From positions 20,708,001-20,772,000 of the forward strand of contig JBHGNT010000002.1 of the NCBI GenBank assembly GCA_043228905.1: a DNA stretch of 64,000 bases. The letters are read 5' to 3'. The stretch's first letter is position 1. Each line of letters starts with the position of its first letter. Below, one piece after another: positions 11,225 through 24,060 of the stretch. The notes under the pieces are model-generated. The model saw only the letters and a list, made by a program, of their open reading frames with translations. It was not told the origin of the DNA and did not search any database. The translations under genes were made by a program, and so were the position numbers. The stretch comes from Azolla caroliniana (lineage: Eukaryota; Polypodiophyta).

Positions 11225-12760
11225 GAGCCTTCCCAACCTTTTGTTTTATCTAGCTATATCGACGTCTCAAATCATTGAGTTTGAAGTTGTTCTTGAGAAC
11301 TTTGAAGATTCGAGAAAAACCAATACTAGATGCTTATGTTTTTTAAATGAGCTCCTAAAGCTATATAACGAACAAAAAATTATTTTGATTTTACCTTTCA
11401 ACTATACATAGTTATCTAATATGTACCTTATATGGATTGAAAATAGTTTTGTGACAATATAGACTATGGAAAACCAAGCTTATGCTTTTTATGTAATTTA
11501 ACAACCTATAAGAAAAATATTTTATATATTGATAGAGGTGGGTGCTCTTACACCCAAAAAAAAATTCTACTTGCATTATGTGTCATGCATACTTGCATAG
11601 AATAGTGTGTACATGTTGGAATATGTGCCCAAGAGAAACCTTAAGAGATTGAATACATGATCTCCACTGTAATGTCACAGATACATTAAAAAAATGACAA
11701 AAAAAAATAAAAATCCAAAAAAACACTATTTCCCATTAGTTAGCAAAAGAAGTACAGCAAAGATCAGCCATAATCAAAACAACATAATCCTGATTCCCCA
11801 CCCTACTATTTACAACAAAAGTATCCCGCTAACATAGTATCCCGCTAAAGAAATGACAATTATGTTTAATTTCATAAAACTTGTATACATGTAACATAGG
11901 TATTGTTTGAAGGAAATATTCTTGGAAGGATGCTAACAAAAGTATGCATCCTCATCATGCCAAACACATTTCCATTGCACTTGAATTTTAAAAAAGAGAA
12001 AATAGATGAAGTCAACCCTGGTGGGAAATTGGTCGTAAACCCTTAAAAGAATCATCTTGATCCACAAGTAAAAACCGTGAATACAATTAAGCAACTCAAA
12101 TATTTGCATTACAAAGTGAAACGTGCTCTGATTGCAATCCATATAAAAGTCATAACAAAAAACCATGTGGGAGTGCATAACTATCAATGTGCTTGAAAAG
12201 AAGACGTTGACTTGACAGAAGGATATCCTTTCCCATTACACATGGTAAGGTTAACACTTTAATTTCCACTAGCATTTAATAACAAAGTGTGATTCAGCGC
12301 ATGGACTTAATGTGCCGCAAACTTGTGTCTACAACCACACTTTATTTTAACATGAATGTATTGAAAGTGGGAAACTTCAAATTGAGATGAAAACCTCGAA
12401 GGAATGTTTACAACATGTGGTTGCCCACCAGTATCTTGGGAATAGATGGGAGTTTTCAACAAACAAGCAAAAAAGTATCAACAGGAAGAAAACAAATAAC
12501 AAAGTAGCCAAGTATTCAACACTTATTAGAATGAATGTCCCAATGGTTGAAAGCATTTTTGCTAACAAAATTAAATTTAGACATTACAAAGCACCTCAAG
12601 ATAGAAAGCAAAGCAAAAGTGCTAGCAGTAATACAATAATGTAATGAAAGAGAGTGACGCCCTTACTATATGCAAGCAAGTAGTGAGACATTAATGTCAT
12701 TACCTAAAGTAGAGCAAGAAGTAAGATTTTGAATGGAAACAAGCGTTGATAAAACTATGG
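11225..12760. other. AT-rich intergenic, no gene seen
   Basis: Open frames of 60-85 codons on both strands overlap each other (11933-12187, 12377-12644) and none has a recognisable motif. No transposon ends were identified. Confidence 0.35.
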
Positions 12761-12765
12761 CTCAC

Positions 12766-13203
12766 TGTTAAGAAGGAAGCTCAACATGGGCCAAATCAGC
12801 TGAATAAGCCGAGAGCCGGATCGGAGAGCAGGATCCGCAGGGAGCCAACATGCCGTTAGAGGCCTATGCTTCTAGTTTAGTAGGTAGTTATAGCGTTAGG
12901 AGCCTATATTCCTATACTAGTGAATAGGAATATTATGGGCCGAGTTAGTGTCAAGCTCATTCATGAGCATTAAAGTACTAATTGCACTCGTGTCAGCCCA
13001 CTGTCAGGGTTTGTATGAAAGTGCTCTCTGAGCACACTTCTATGTATAGAGCATATTATTTTGAATTTGAGTTTCTAGTCTTCTGCTCTCCCTGTCTCCC
13101 CCGCGTTCTGTGTGTTTCTCCATTGTTTTATCTGTATTTTTCTCTCTTGTTGTCTAGTTGAGTTGGTTGTGTTATGTTTAGCTTCCGCACATAAATCTTT
13201 ACA
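12766..13203 (+). mobile_element. solo LTR of copia family (438 bp) with TSD
   Basis: Starts TGTTAAGAAGGAAGCTCAAC and ends AATCTTTACA. The flanks are CTCAC at 12761-12765 and CTCAC at 13204-13208, an exact 5-bp target duplication. It is related along its length to the LTR at 2424-2877 (plus versus minus). No internal sequence is present, so it arose by LTR-LTR recombination. Confidence 0.92.
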
Positions 13204-13208
13204 CTCAC

Positions 13209-16200
13209 CATTATGGTACAAGCCCAATATGAAAAAGACATAAATATATATAGAAATAGATGAATTGATTGATCAATATTATTATCGTCCTCATTTGTCA
13301 AACAAAGTCTATAGAACCACATGTGAAATATTTTCGTGTAATATGTGTGGAATTGAGGCACAACTCTCCTTGTTGAAGAATTTTATTAATGAGCATTGCC
13401 ATTCAGATTGCATATTGTGATTGTGAGAGAGTATGTGTATGAATAGGACCATAATGATAATGCATGTAAAGCAAACTTGAATGTTATTAAACATGGAGCA
13501 TTGTAATGATGGAACTTGTGAACTTGTTTAGGGCAAAATATGTATAGTCAATGACTCTCCTTACATATGCCCAATGCTTCATCTCACGTCGAAGAGAATG
13601 TGAGCTAAGTCATATGGATGCAGTGGTGTGGATATAACTATGACAAAAAATGGTGTGATATCACAAGGGTATTTGCAGTTGTTGTGTAGCCATTAACACA
13701 TAAACGACAATCATGAACAAATGATTTTCATTCGAAGAAGATTGACTTAGACGGGCACATGTGCACACTAAACAAAAGATGGGATAAACAAATAAAAACA
13801 TATGCATGCATTGTGAATGCCATGTAGCAAGTGTAATATTTGTAATAGACTCTTGAGCCAAATAAGGAAAAAGCTACGGAGAAAGAAAAAGGAACACTAA
13901 CTCACGATTTCATAAAGTATAAATAAGAGCTATTCTAAGTGTTACAAGGGGTTTTTTCATAATCTAAGGATTATTAGGGTTCTATTAATTGATCCTATGA
14001 TCAATTTGTTTCTACTTGGGTTTCCACATAATTCATCTATTTGAAACAACATCCTTATTGGGTTATAAGATATCTTACAATTGTATTTTGTACTCAAAAC
14101 CATTCTGACACTACATCTAATCCCTTTAGTACATATTTCCATTGTTTATTAACTTTCTTAATCTCTAAATATTGTTCAGATTTTTTGCTTATACAATCCT
14201 CTTTCCTAGATTATACACCTCTTGGTATAGAACCCCCATTAGTTCTGCCCAAGCACACAAATTTTAGAATGAAGAATAAAACCAGAAGACCACACATACA
14301 ATGATAAAAGAAAACAAACCTTTAGGAACCTATCTTGACATTATCAATTTATGGATGAGTAATTGTGGCATATGAGAATCACGATAAAATGTGCATGATA
14401 CTTTTGATCCTACTTGGTGACAATGATGGGTTGTTTTCTTTGAAAAAAGCAAACAAAGCTTTCGGTAATGTAACCAAAGTAGCATGTATTTCATTTATGC
14501 TCATTGGACTATCTAGGGGCTCACTTCATTCATATGTGTGGCTTAGTTTCTCCTCCAAATCTAGTAGCCATATTCTATGTTTCTCATCAAAAGTCAAGGT
14601 ATTTTGTCCTATGTGATGTATACCTATTTTCATTTAGTTTCACTACTATCTTAATATAGATGACATGAAGGGAGAAAAACTTTCTTTTGCTCCGCCTCCA
14701 CATTACCTCACCCAAGTATGTCATGACTCATAACCAATCAAATCCTTATTATGCTTCACGGCGCACGCCTCACTTTATCCTTACGCAAAATTTGACTTCC
14801 TTTCTAGATGTCAATAACATTAAATTATGGAAAAACCTTTTGGTTAACTGATAGTTGCTTGTCCCGATTCCTTCTAGTTTTTAAACAATATTATTTGGTC
14901 CTCACCTCATCGTACTTGCATTTCAAACATGAAAAAACAATTTCCTCTGGTTTTCTCAACGAAAATTTTGTCACTTTTGCATTGGGTTGTTAAGCTATTT
15001 TCTTGAAGCAACATACTATAATGTGCAATGATTTGTATATACATAAATATCTATGTATTGACATACAATATATATCCCAATGGATGGAATTCATGGACCA
15101 TGGCACCAACCAAACAAAGGAGGCCCATCATAAAGTTTGACTGTTTTAAAGAATGTGATGGACTTCATCATACATTTTTTGAATAATTTCAGTTGGTAAA
15201 ACATAGTTTTTCATTATGCCCCCTAGTTTTTAGAGTTTGGTTCTATGTACCTCTTGATGCACACGGTTCACAATGTTTACACCTCAAGATCATTAGCTAT
15301 ACTTATAAACATTTATTAATTGTGTAGACATGATATATGTATGCAATCTCATAAATATATATCTCTCTAAGCAACCCATGGCACAGCACATTTGGTGTTT
15401 ACAAGTAGTTGACTCCGACTCCATGAGCAAGATAATAAGGACATTAAAACCATCTTAAAGAACTTCTTCAAAACTATTAAGCTCTCTAATTGCCAAAGTT
15501 GACCAACAACAATTTTATCAATGTTTTCACCAAAATAAGTTCCAAGTTTATCAATACTTGAATATCAAGTTTTTAAAACAAAGAGGGAGAATGAAGATGT
15601 GGAATAATTGAGCACATAGAAAAGTTTAAGAGTTTTGAAGTGGAAACCTAATGTCCAATTTAGTCATCTCAACCTCACTTTCGAGAATCATCACTAAAGC
15701 ATGTTATATTATTGTAAAATATGATTGGTTTGCTCGGAGCTCAACACTTTTTGCTTTCTATAGAGAAATAGGTAATGAGAGGTTTGAGAAGTTTAATTTG
15801 GTGAAAATTGTTAAGAAGCATTACTATGGGCGTGCAGTTTTGAGTAAGGATTGTTGAGGGTTTGTTTTTCCTCATGCCAAAACTCATGTGCATCAAAGTC
15901 AACAATTATTATTCAATTGTTTCTATATTATGTCAATTCTCGCTTCAATAGTGTAGAATGAGAAAATTGCTTTGGAATGTAGAGTTGAGCATCAATTGAC
16001 AACAATTTCAGCCTGAAGAATATTAATTGCAATCAAATTATAATGATGGATTTGAAAAGTCAAACATATTGTGTGTCTTGTTTATTAGACATGGTGCACT
16101 CTCTTACTATCACCATACACCATTAAATAAGGCATATATAAATTTGTCAACCAAGCCAAAATATCTATTTTCTGCACCTTGATTGATAAGACGAACAACT

Positions 16201-16625
16201 TTAAGTACAAAGTTAGAAAAAAAAAACTTAGTGTTCACGCCCCTCTTTTGCTCGACCCCTCCTTTTATGATGAATAGGATGATGTTATATCATTGTAAGG
16301 ATTCCGCATGTCCATTGTGAGCTTCACATAACCAATAGGCATTTGATACAACATACCCGTCTAATCTAATATCATGGAGTGGTTGTGATATGGGCCCAAA
16401 AATCATGGTTTGAATTCCAACTAAAGGTATGAATGACTTCTCATATGCATGTGTGTTTATCTTAAACATTATGGTACAAAATTCTTGAATAGACCAAACT
16501 AAAATCATTTGAGAAGAGCCCATCCCGTGCAACCTTCAAAAGCAAATGGAGTATACAACGATTGTTTGTAGGGGCCATAGTATTTATTTCTAAACCCACC
16601 AAGGAGCATGTGCAATATTGAGTTT
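13209..16625. other. long gene-free AT-rich region
   Basis: I see no domain, tRNA, rRNA or clear transposon terminus. Open frames under 90 codons (13309-13494, 13661-13861, 14041-14304, 14365-14616, 15651-15857) lack motifs and are most likely chance. Confidence 0.4.
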
Positions 16626-17039
16626 CTTCTTAGGGGTTCAAACAAGAGCTCACAAGTTGAAGTTGAAGTTGAAGTCCCAACTATACCAATACAATGCAAA
16701 TATTCCCACTCTATTAGACTTGATAAAGTCTCTTCAGCAATTTTTCAGATGGAAACCCCTTTTGCTTTTCAAGGTTACAAAATAAATGTTTTCCATTAAC
16801 ATTTTACATTGAAGATATGAAGTCTAGTGTGAATCACATTTTGCTTCTTAGGGGTTCAGACAAGAGCTCACAACTATACCAGTACAATGCGAAGATTCCC
16901 ACTCTACTAGACCTGATAAAGTCTCTTCAACAATTTTTCAAATGGAAACCCCTTTTGCTTTTCGAGGTTACATAATAAATGTTTTCCATTAACATTTTAC
17001 ATTGAAATTTGAAGGTATGAAGTCTAGTGTGAATCACAT
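16626..17039. repeat. tandem duplication, period about 218 bp
   Basis: CTTCTTAGGGGTTCA begins the units at 16626 and 16844. Both share AAGAGCTCACAA, CTATACCA, TCCCACTCTA, AAAGTCTCTTCA and ATTAACATTTTACATTGAA. The second unit lacks a short GAAGTT run and has a small extra insertion near its end. Confidence 0.88.
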
Positions 17040-18204
17040 AAATTATTTAATATAACAAACTTGATGTTTGCTTTATGAGATAAAAGGAAATATTCGAGTT
17101 GCTAGGTAGACATTGCCACATCCATGTTAATTGGAAAGATGTGATTCGGTTTTGGCTTATCCCTTGTGGTTACTTCGTGACTCAGAGACTCTCTAGTGCT
17201 GACAAACGACTATACATAAGTTAGAACTTTGTGGTGATGCAAGTTTTTGAAAAAGTATAGGCATTATTAAACGAGGAAGCAATAAAGCAACACAAAATGT
17301 TTGTAAAATCATGCAAATTAAGTTAACACAAGTTGTTTGTAAATTCATGCAATTAAGTTTGACCCAAGTTATGGACGAAACCTTGGTTCTTAATTGTTGC
17401 AGCACAAGAAGAGCCATTTTAAACCAGAGTGTTATTCGGTCATAGGAATTTTGTAGAAATAAAGTTGGGATATACCACATAAGTGTCCAATAGGCCCCTT
17501 GGTGTAAGAAGCTACCTCATCATATTCCTTAATAACAAGATATAAGAGCTTTCATCCTTCTCTCTAAGTTTTACTACAATTATGACCGGAGAGGATATAT
17601 GGAGATAATTTTCGAAGCTTTTTATTTTCAACCAGATGTAAATTCCATCCCCGCTAAGGGTTTATCGATATACAAGACCTCAAACACATTGGACACCTAC
17701 AAAAATTAGGTGTTTCCATGACTCCAAGGCATTCAAAGCAACAAATTTCCCATGTTTAGGAGTTGAATATACCTATATATTTTTCTGCTTCCACATGTTC
17801 AAGCACATCTACAATTTCTTCGATCAAGTAAGAATTTGAAGCATCTTGCAAATTGAATCATATTAAAACAAACTTTAGGGGAAACAAGAAAACCACATTA
17901 ACCTATGATCAACTTCACTTTCTTCTTTGCTCCTAGTTAAAACACCCACATTTTTTAAGTCGGGAAATGTTTGAAAGTTGGAGGTATCTTCAAGTTCAAC
18001 ATAGACAATGAGACACTAAGAAGGCCAACAACAATGAAGATCATCTTTACAACAGATCCTCAGTACATGGGAAAACTAGCATTCACCATAGATCTAAAAT
18101 ATGTGGGGATAAGTATCCCACCAAAGAAGACCTTATATTTCCATTATCCCCTTTGGATGTGAACATAAAAGAGCTTTATCTATGTCCGCCCATCAATCAT
18201 ACTT
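17040..18204. other. 3' flank of the WRKY gene, no other gene seen
   Basis: AT-rich DNA downstream of the WRKY stop codon. Frames at 17193-17480 and 17971-18162 have no recognisable domain. A polyadenylation site cannot be fixed from sequence alone. Confidence 0.35.
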
Positions 18205-20032
18205 TTAACATGGGACTGGTATATTAGTATCTTCATTAGTCGTTTGAGAATGGTTATGTTCTGCATCGTATGTGACAATCAACATGTTTGAGTCGTCCAG
18301 AGCACGTTCAACATGTTTTTTCGCCGGACAACCTCCTTTCACGCTACTACATCGGTAATAATTCCTACAACAAAGAAGATGGGACTTAATAATGTTTCAA
18401 ATCTCAAAATTTCTAGACACAAGTATTTCAGCATAAGGACAACAAGTACCTTGGGTGAGGTGACCCTTTAATTGGTTTCTGCCCATATTTCCTCCATGAA
18501 TACCCATCTCGAGGTATGTCGGACATCTTCGAGCTTATGGCTGGAACTCGAATCACCCTCTTGCTTCTTGATTTCCTGAAAACAAGAAGCTAAAACTTAG
18601 CATTGAAGAAAGAGTAATGGAATAAGTGTTACATTCTGAGATGCTTATATGGGGACATGGCATACATGTGGAGGGGATGGTTAATGTACACACATTAACA
18701 ACCACAATTACCACGTTCTAATCTTAGATGCTTATATATGTGTGTGTGTCTGGAAGATGCACTCATTGGCAACCAGATTGGGGACCATGCCCACATTCTG
18801 TTTCGCTCGACTATATATCGTATGGTGCACATGTGACGAAGGACATGAAACATATACACAACTAGCAATAGTGCATAGGTGAGTGGCAAAGACAGACTCA
18901 ATTCAACATCGGGTGGATACCAAAAGAAAAAACATTAGGATTAAACATTAGGAAACCATTTGGGGGACCGGAGAGAAAAAGCCGAACATTTGTTCAAACT
19001 TCAGGTATGGGGTACATACCTTCGATTGGATGGCGACGATTTCTTCTTTGAGGGTGGGCGACCACTACTCTGATTCAGAACCTCATTTTTGGCAGCATTA
19101 CCATCGATGCTCAACGAAGACAAGATCAATGAGCTACTAGTGTTGTTGTTGTTGTTGTTGTTGAGGCTACCTTGAATATATAATTTGTCATTGGTAGTAG
19201 GGGTAATCTTAGCAGTGTTAGTGGCAAGCAAGAGACCATTATTATGGTGGCCAATGTTATGATTGTAAACCATATGCTGGTGTGAGATAGCACCATAAAA
19301 AGATGCAGAAACAGCGTCAATTGTAGCTGAAGGGATGGATTCCATCATATCTCCAGCATAAGCCATGGCTATCAAGGGTATAGCCAACTCTTTGTCTTTG
19401 CTACTATCCAAGCTAAAGGTAGAGCAGTCCATAGCTACATTTGGTGGTATTGGTGGTGGTGGTGGTGGAGGTTGATGTTGAAAAGCTAAAAGTGGAGAAG
19501 ACGGCAGAGATGATGATGATGTCGATGATGATGACGATGAGAAAGATGAGGATGAAGATGATGCTCTGTTCTGATCATGTGTATAGAGAATAATCTGAGA
19601 AGCTTCCATAAGAGGTGTTTCTTGAAGAGAAGCCAGGGATACCTTCTTGTTTTGGCAGATCCCTCGTCTAAATCGGGCATGGCCTGATCGGGTGAGAAGA
19701 GAAACAACCTTCTTGAACTCAGATATGGTAGCTTCTACACAATCCTCTGTTCTCAACATAATATTACCTTCACTTTCTTCTTCTTCTTCTTCTTCATCAT
19801 CATCATCGTCGTCTTCTTCTTCTTCTTCTTCTTCTTCTGCTTCTTCTTTATTTTCTTCTTGTCCTTTCTCTGGGGTTTTCTCTTTATCTTGATCTTGATC
19901 ATGAACTTGTTGGGAGAGAATATGTATGAGTTTTTCCAAGCTTTTGAGACCTGCTGATGCAGCTTCTTGAGCATGCTTATCTCTCTCTAGGGTGTCTTGT
20001 AACTTGCTAAAGCTCTGTAGATCTATTGCCAT
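18205..20032 (-). CDS. WRKY transcription factor, group IId (three exons)
   Basis: Exons on the minus strand: 20032-19020, 18575-18450 and 18364-18205, with introns of 444 and 85 bp and GT/AG borders. The joined length is 1299 nt, 432 residues. Residues 22-36 ([15 protein letters not shown]) and about 104-124, ending in [14 protein letters not shown], are the group IId leucine-rich start and the calmodulin-binding C-motif. [13 protein letters not shown] (338-350) precedes WRKYGQK (365-371). The second intron falls at the conserved PR position. Zinc ligands are C385, C392, H416 and H418. The C-C gap is six residues where group IId normally has five. A Glu/Asp run (about 57-90), Ser-rich, Pro and Asn runs are encoded by trinucleotide repeats. 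The product should be a nuclear, W-box (TTGAC) binding regulator. No stop or frame defect is seen. Confidence 0.93.
19770..19850. repeat. TTC/ATC trinucleotide runs inside WRKY exon 1
   Basis: Runs of TTC, CAT and TCG triplets encode the acidic Glu/Asp tract between the N-terminal helix and the calmodulin-binding motif. They are in frame with the gene, so length change would alter the tract without breaking it. A similar GAT/GAA block at 19503-19560 encodes the serine-rich segment. Confidence 0.85.
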
Positions 20033-20088
20033 AGTCCCTAATTGTGTTCCCTTTTTTTAGTAGATGGGGGGGAACCCCCTAAATTGGC

Positions 20089-21250
20089 GATGCAGAAACA
20101 GAGAAATGTTGAGATCTCAGGTGCTGAAACAGCGAGATGGAGGGAGCCCAAGTGCCAAAGCAGATAAATCTCGAGAACCCAAGTGCGAAAACAGAACCAA
20201 AAACAAAGAAATCGTCAGAACAAAGGAGGTAATAGAAGGAGTTTGTGAGGACCCAAATGCTAAAAAAGGGGGAGAAGAAAACGTTAGGAGGACTCAAGAG
20301 TTAAAACAGAGGAAATCAAGAGAACCCAAGTGCTAGAAACAGGGGAATCATGAGAACCCCAAGTGTTGGAACAGAGGAATCATGAGAACCCCAAGAGTTG
20401 GAATAGAGAAATCTTGAGGACCAAAAGTTGTTGGAACAGAGAAATCTTGAGAACCCAAGTGTTAGAACAAAGAAATCATGAGAAACCCAAGTGCTAGAAA
20501 CAGGGGAATCGTGAGAACCCCAAGTGTTGGAACAGAGGAATCATGAGAACTCCAAGTGTTGGAATAGAGAAATCTTGAGGACCAAAAGTTGTTGGAACAG
20601 AGAAATCTTGAGAACCCAAGTGTTAGAACAAAGAAATCATGAGAAACCCAAGTGTTGGAACAGAGAAATCTTGAGAACCCTAAGTGTTAGAACAAAGAAA
20701 TCATGAGAAACCCAAGTGTTGGAACAGAGAAATCTTGAGAACCCTAAGTGTTAGAACAAAGAAATCATGAGAAACCCAAGTGTTGGAACAGAGAAATCTT
20801 GAGAGCACCCAAGTGCTAGAACAGGGAAATCTTGGAGAACCCAAGTGCTAGAACAGGGAAATCATGAGAACCCAAGTGTTGAAACAGAGGAACCTTGAGG
20901 ACACAAGTGCTAGAACAGAGAAATCTTGAGAGCCCAAGTGCTAGAACAGAGAGAAATCATGAGAAACCCAAGTGTTGGAACAGAGGAAATCAAGAGAACC
21001 CAAGTGCTAGAAACAGGGGAATCATAAGAACCCAAGTGTTGGAACAGAGGAAATCAAGAGAACCCAAGTGCTAGAAACAGGGGAATCATAAGAACCCAAG
21101 TGTTGGAACAGAGAAATCTTGGAGAACCCCAAGTGCTAGAACAGAGAGAAATCTTGGAGGACCCAAGGTGCAGAGAGAGAGAGAGAGAGAGTTCAATTGG
21201 TGAAACAGAGAAATCTTGAGAACCCAAAGTGCAGAAAACAGGGAGAGGGA
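20089..21250. repeat. minisatellite, period about 31-32 bp, upstream of WRKY
   Basis: Roughly 35 imperfect copies of a unit built from the words GAACCCAAGTG, TTGGAACAGAG and AAATCTTGA (variants: TTAGAACAAAG, AAATCATGA). It starts about 55 bp upstream of the WRKY start codon, so it occupies the 5' leader and/or proximal promoter. Frames through it (for example 20524-20706) are repeat artefacts. Confidence 0.9.
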
Positions 21251-21435
21251 GAGATCAAGAAAGGAATTCACAAAGAATGATGAGTAGATCAAGGGGGCAG
21301 AGAGAGAGAGAGAGAGAGAAGGTGAACCAAACCCAACACAACATTCTTATTAATAATCAGTTGCTCAAGTGCATGCCCAGATAAGTGGGTGGAGAGAGAG
21401 AGTTAAAGAAAAAGAAAAAGAAAAAGAAATTTGAA

Positions 21436-21452
21436 GGGGGGGGGGGGGGGGG
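21436..21452 (+). repeat. run of 17 G
   Basis: Uninterrupted G17 following (GAAAAA)n. It lies about 1.4 kb upstream of the WRKY start codon, as a C run on the coding strand. Confidence 0.9.
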
Positions 21453-21496
21453 AGAAAGAAGTCTGAAGAAGATGGTTTGTGTGTGTGTTTTTGTGG

Positions 21497-21571
21497 AGTC
21501 AACCGCACTCACACTTCAACATTCCCTTTCCTTTTTCTTTACCTTTTGTATTTTGTGGGACACGAGTCAAC
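21497..21571 (-). promoter_or_regulatory. two W-box-like sites upstream of WRKY
   Basis: On the WRKY coding strand GGTTGACTC occurs at about 21497-21503 and again at 21565-21571. TTGAC is the core bound by WRKY proteins, so auto- or cross-regulation is possible. The core is short and the sites are about 1.5 kb away, so this is suggestive only. Confidence 0.3.
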
Positions 21572-21610
21572 CTTCTATGCCTAGCAACCATATCTCTTCT
21601 AAGGGGAGGT

Positions 21611-21638
21611 ACACACACACACACACACACACACACAC
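21611..21638. repeat. (AC)n microsatellite
   Basis: About 14 AC dinucleotides followed by CCACACCCC. Confidence 0.95.
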
Positions 21639-21849
21639 CCACACCCCAACCCGAGTGCAACATGAGCGTGGCATATCGCCCCTATCTATGCCCATTGAAG
21701 AGGAGGAGATCACTGGGCTTCTTGCATCTATGGCCCCCAACCAGAGAAAAACTTCTCCCGATTACTCTAACTGATGAACGACGATTCTCTATGTTAAGTA
21801 GTCGTGTGTGTGCGTGTGCGATGTGTGCGAGAGGGGTTTGGTTCTGAAG

Positions 21850-22800
21850 CCGTTTATGTTAAGTGGTATGACCCACCTACCCTTGAGGAACTAGATTATG
21901 TTACCCGGGTTTCCCAATCTCCACATGAAAGATGAATTATGTGAGAGTTTTGCTACATTGTGTCTCTTACATACCATCACTTGTCTTAGGGAGCAGGTTT
22001 TAAGGTCCTATCTCATATGGGTTAGCTTAGGCTCATTGTTTTCCACGTTTATAAGTGTTTGGCTAAACACCTAAGTTGGCTACACAATGATTCTCTTAAT
22101 GCAATGTGTTGCAATTCCTTTCACTAGATAACACCCACCAATTAACTATTTGTCATTTGTTTTTTCAATATGGCCCTGTTATATCCAATAAATATCAACT
22201 AGCCAAGATTATATTCACAAATAACGAGGACGAAGACACAAATTTGAAGTTGGTGATGGAGTTGCACACGAGAATGAAGTAATTATAGGGTAGAAATATT
22301 GATGATATTGATCGAAACAAGTTGCATTTCTAATCACATAGGATACTTTGGAGACTATAGCCTATGACATATTTTATGTTTGTGAGAATGCAAAGTTTGC
22401 CTTCTTGATTATGATAATACTACTCGTTGCTTACAACAAAATTTTGAGTAGATGTGTGGTTCTTCAATGAACAATTAATAGAATTGTTGATGGCATTCTG
22501 GTGGTGACTTATAATTATGGACAACCAAGGGTAATTTTGTAAGTGAATTGTAAATAATGCAACATTATCTAGGCTACTTAACATATGATATTGAAGGGCC
22601 TTAGATTAGAAAAAGATTGTCAATTAGGAAGCCCCTAATGATTAAGAAGTAAAGCTAAACAACTCAATTGTACTTCAAATTGTATATGTATAAACTATGT
22701 AAAAACACCTTAAAGGCAAGAAAGATAAAGAAAATTAGATAACCAACCAAAATAAGTAAGTTGTGGCGCGTCTCTACTTCCACATCCCTTTGCAATTCTT
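21850..22800. other. intergenic, no gene seen
   Basis: No domain or transposon end recognised. This region separates the WRKY upstream repeats from the decayed LINE that follows. Confidence 0.35.
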
Positions 22801-22808
22801 TTGAGTGA

Positions 22809-24060
22809 GTGATCTCTAATTGGAGAAGATTTATCAGCTTATTACAAACAAGCATTCAAGATTATGGTCAATGGTATATCTTAATCCAATGTGAAATTGT
22901 TGATGAAGCAAAATTAACATGCAAATCATTGATAGAATTATCACATCTTGCACCATTATCCAACATAGAAGAGGATGTTCTTTGTAGAGCAAAACACACC
23001 TTCTTGTCAGATAATAAGCACAAATTAGAAAAGTGGCGACTTAGGGCAAGACAAATTCAATTATGAGATATTGGTTTGTGATTATAAGTAGGTTTTGAAA
23101 AGATTACACTCTATATGCAAGAAAGAATCCATAACATGCATCAGGTTCAAGAATGATGTTTGTCACAAGGTTGTTTAGAAGTGGCATGCAAGTAGTTGAT
23201 ACCTTTTCTTGTATGTTCCAAACACCCTTGTTGAAGCAACTATATTGGATCATAAATGAAGCGTGTTCTTATCTTGCGCCAACCTATTCTTATAAAACAA
23301 GTAGTCTTACACGTAGAGTTTCCTAACCAAAGAGAAACTTTTGGGGGTATGAACTAGGTAAGAATGGTAGAAAAGAACCAATATGGGATCAAATTACTAT
23401 TGAATTTCTTATCAAATTTTTTGGTTGCTCAAGGAAAGTGTCATTATAGCAAATAGAGATTAACAACTGCTTAGTCCATGGAGATAAGGTTTGATTAGAT
23501 ATTTCTGCATAAAGAAGCTATAGCAAACACTTCAAATTCAAGACCCATATTGTTGTCGATTACTAGAGAGATAGTGAACACAATTAAAGTATGTGTATGT
23601 ACCATGCCTAGCATCCTAATCAATATGGTTTAATATTGTTAAAGCATATACTGGTATTGAGTGTGCCAAATACACAAATCAACATGTGATTATCCATGTG
23701 GATATTGAGAAAGCATGTGATACCATACAATGAAGTTTTCTAGATGCGGGGAGGCACAAGATGGGGTTTATGATTGCATGAAAATACTTCTATAGTCTAC
23801 TACATGCATATTGGATGGAGAAATCACAAATTCATGGCCTTGTGTTATTTTGTTGGATAGGTTATCTCATTAGTGCATTATTGTTATTATATATGGATAG
23901 TCTTGTGATATTAATCAATTACATGAGGTACCCGTACCAAATGGAAGGGATTTTTGGTTGTATTTATTGGTTGTATGAAGAAATACAAATTGGATGGAGA
24001 AATACAAATTCATGGGCATATTTTCATTCAGTTAGACAAAGGTTGTCCCATTAGTGCATT
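22809..24060 (+). pseudogene. decayed L1-type LINE reverse transcriptase
   Basis: Plus-strand pieces in shifting frames match the LINE ORF2 linker and RT. LAPLSNIEEDVLCRAKH and KLEKWRLRARQIQL are linker (22930-23060). Near 23690-23740, HVDIEKACDTIQ matches RT motif A, and YMDSLVILINYM near 23900 follows the RT core. A short block (TTGGATGGAG... near 23810 and 23990) looks duplicated. There are numerous stops and no intact frame. It is separate from the LINE starting at 24546. Confidence 0.6.

Noticed and set aside
13309-15857. Several 60-87 codon ORFs in AT-rich DNA
   Set aside because: Lengths expected by chance, no motifs, no conserved neighbours.
18205-18575. WRKY gene as a pseudogene because exon 1 alone ends before the WRKY domain
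   Set aside because: Exons 2 and 3 were found with matching phase and GT-AG borders at the conserved positions; the joined frame is open to a stop.
19647-19892. Plus-strand serine-rich ORF
   Set aside because: Antisense shadow of the acidic triplet run in WRKY exon 1.
20064-20706. Repeat-encoded proteins upstream of WRKY
   Set aside because: Frames arise because the 31-32 bp unit lacks stops in some phases; there is no start context or domain.
20089-21250. CRISPR-like regular repeats
   Set aside because: Repeats of ~31 bp are directly adjacent with no unique spacers, copies are imperfect, and the setting is a plant genome. It is a minisatellite.
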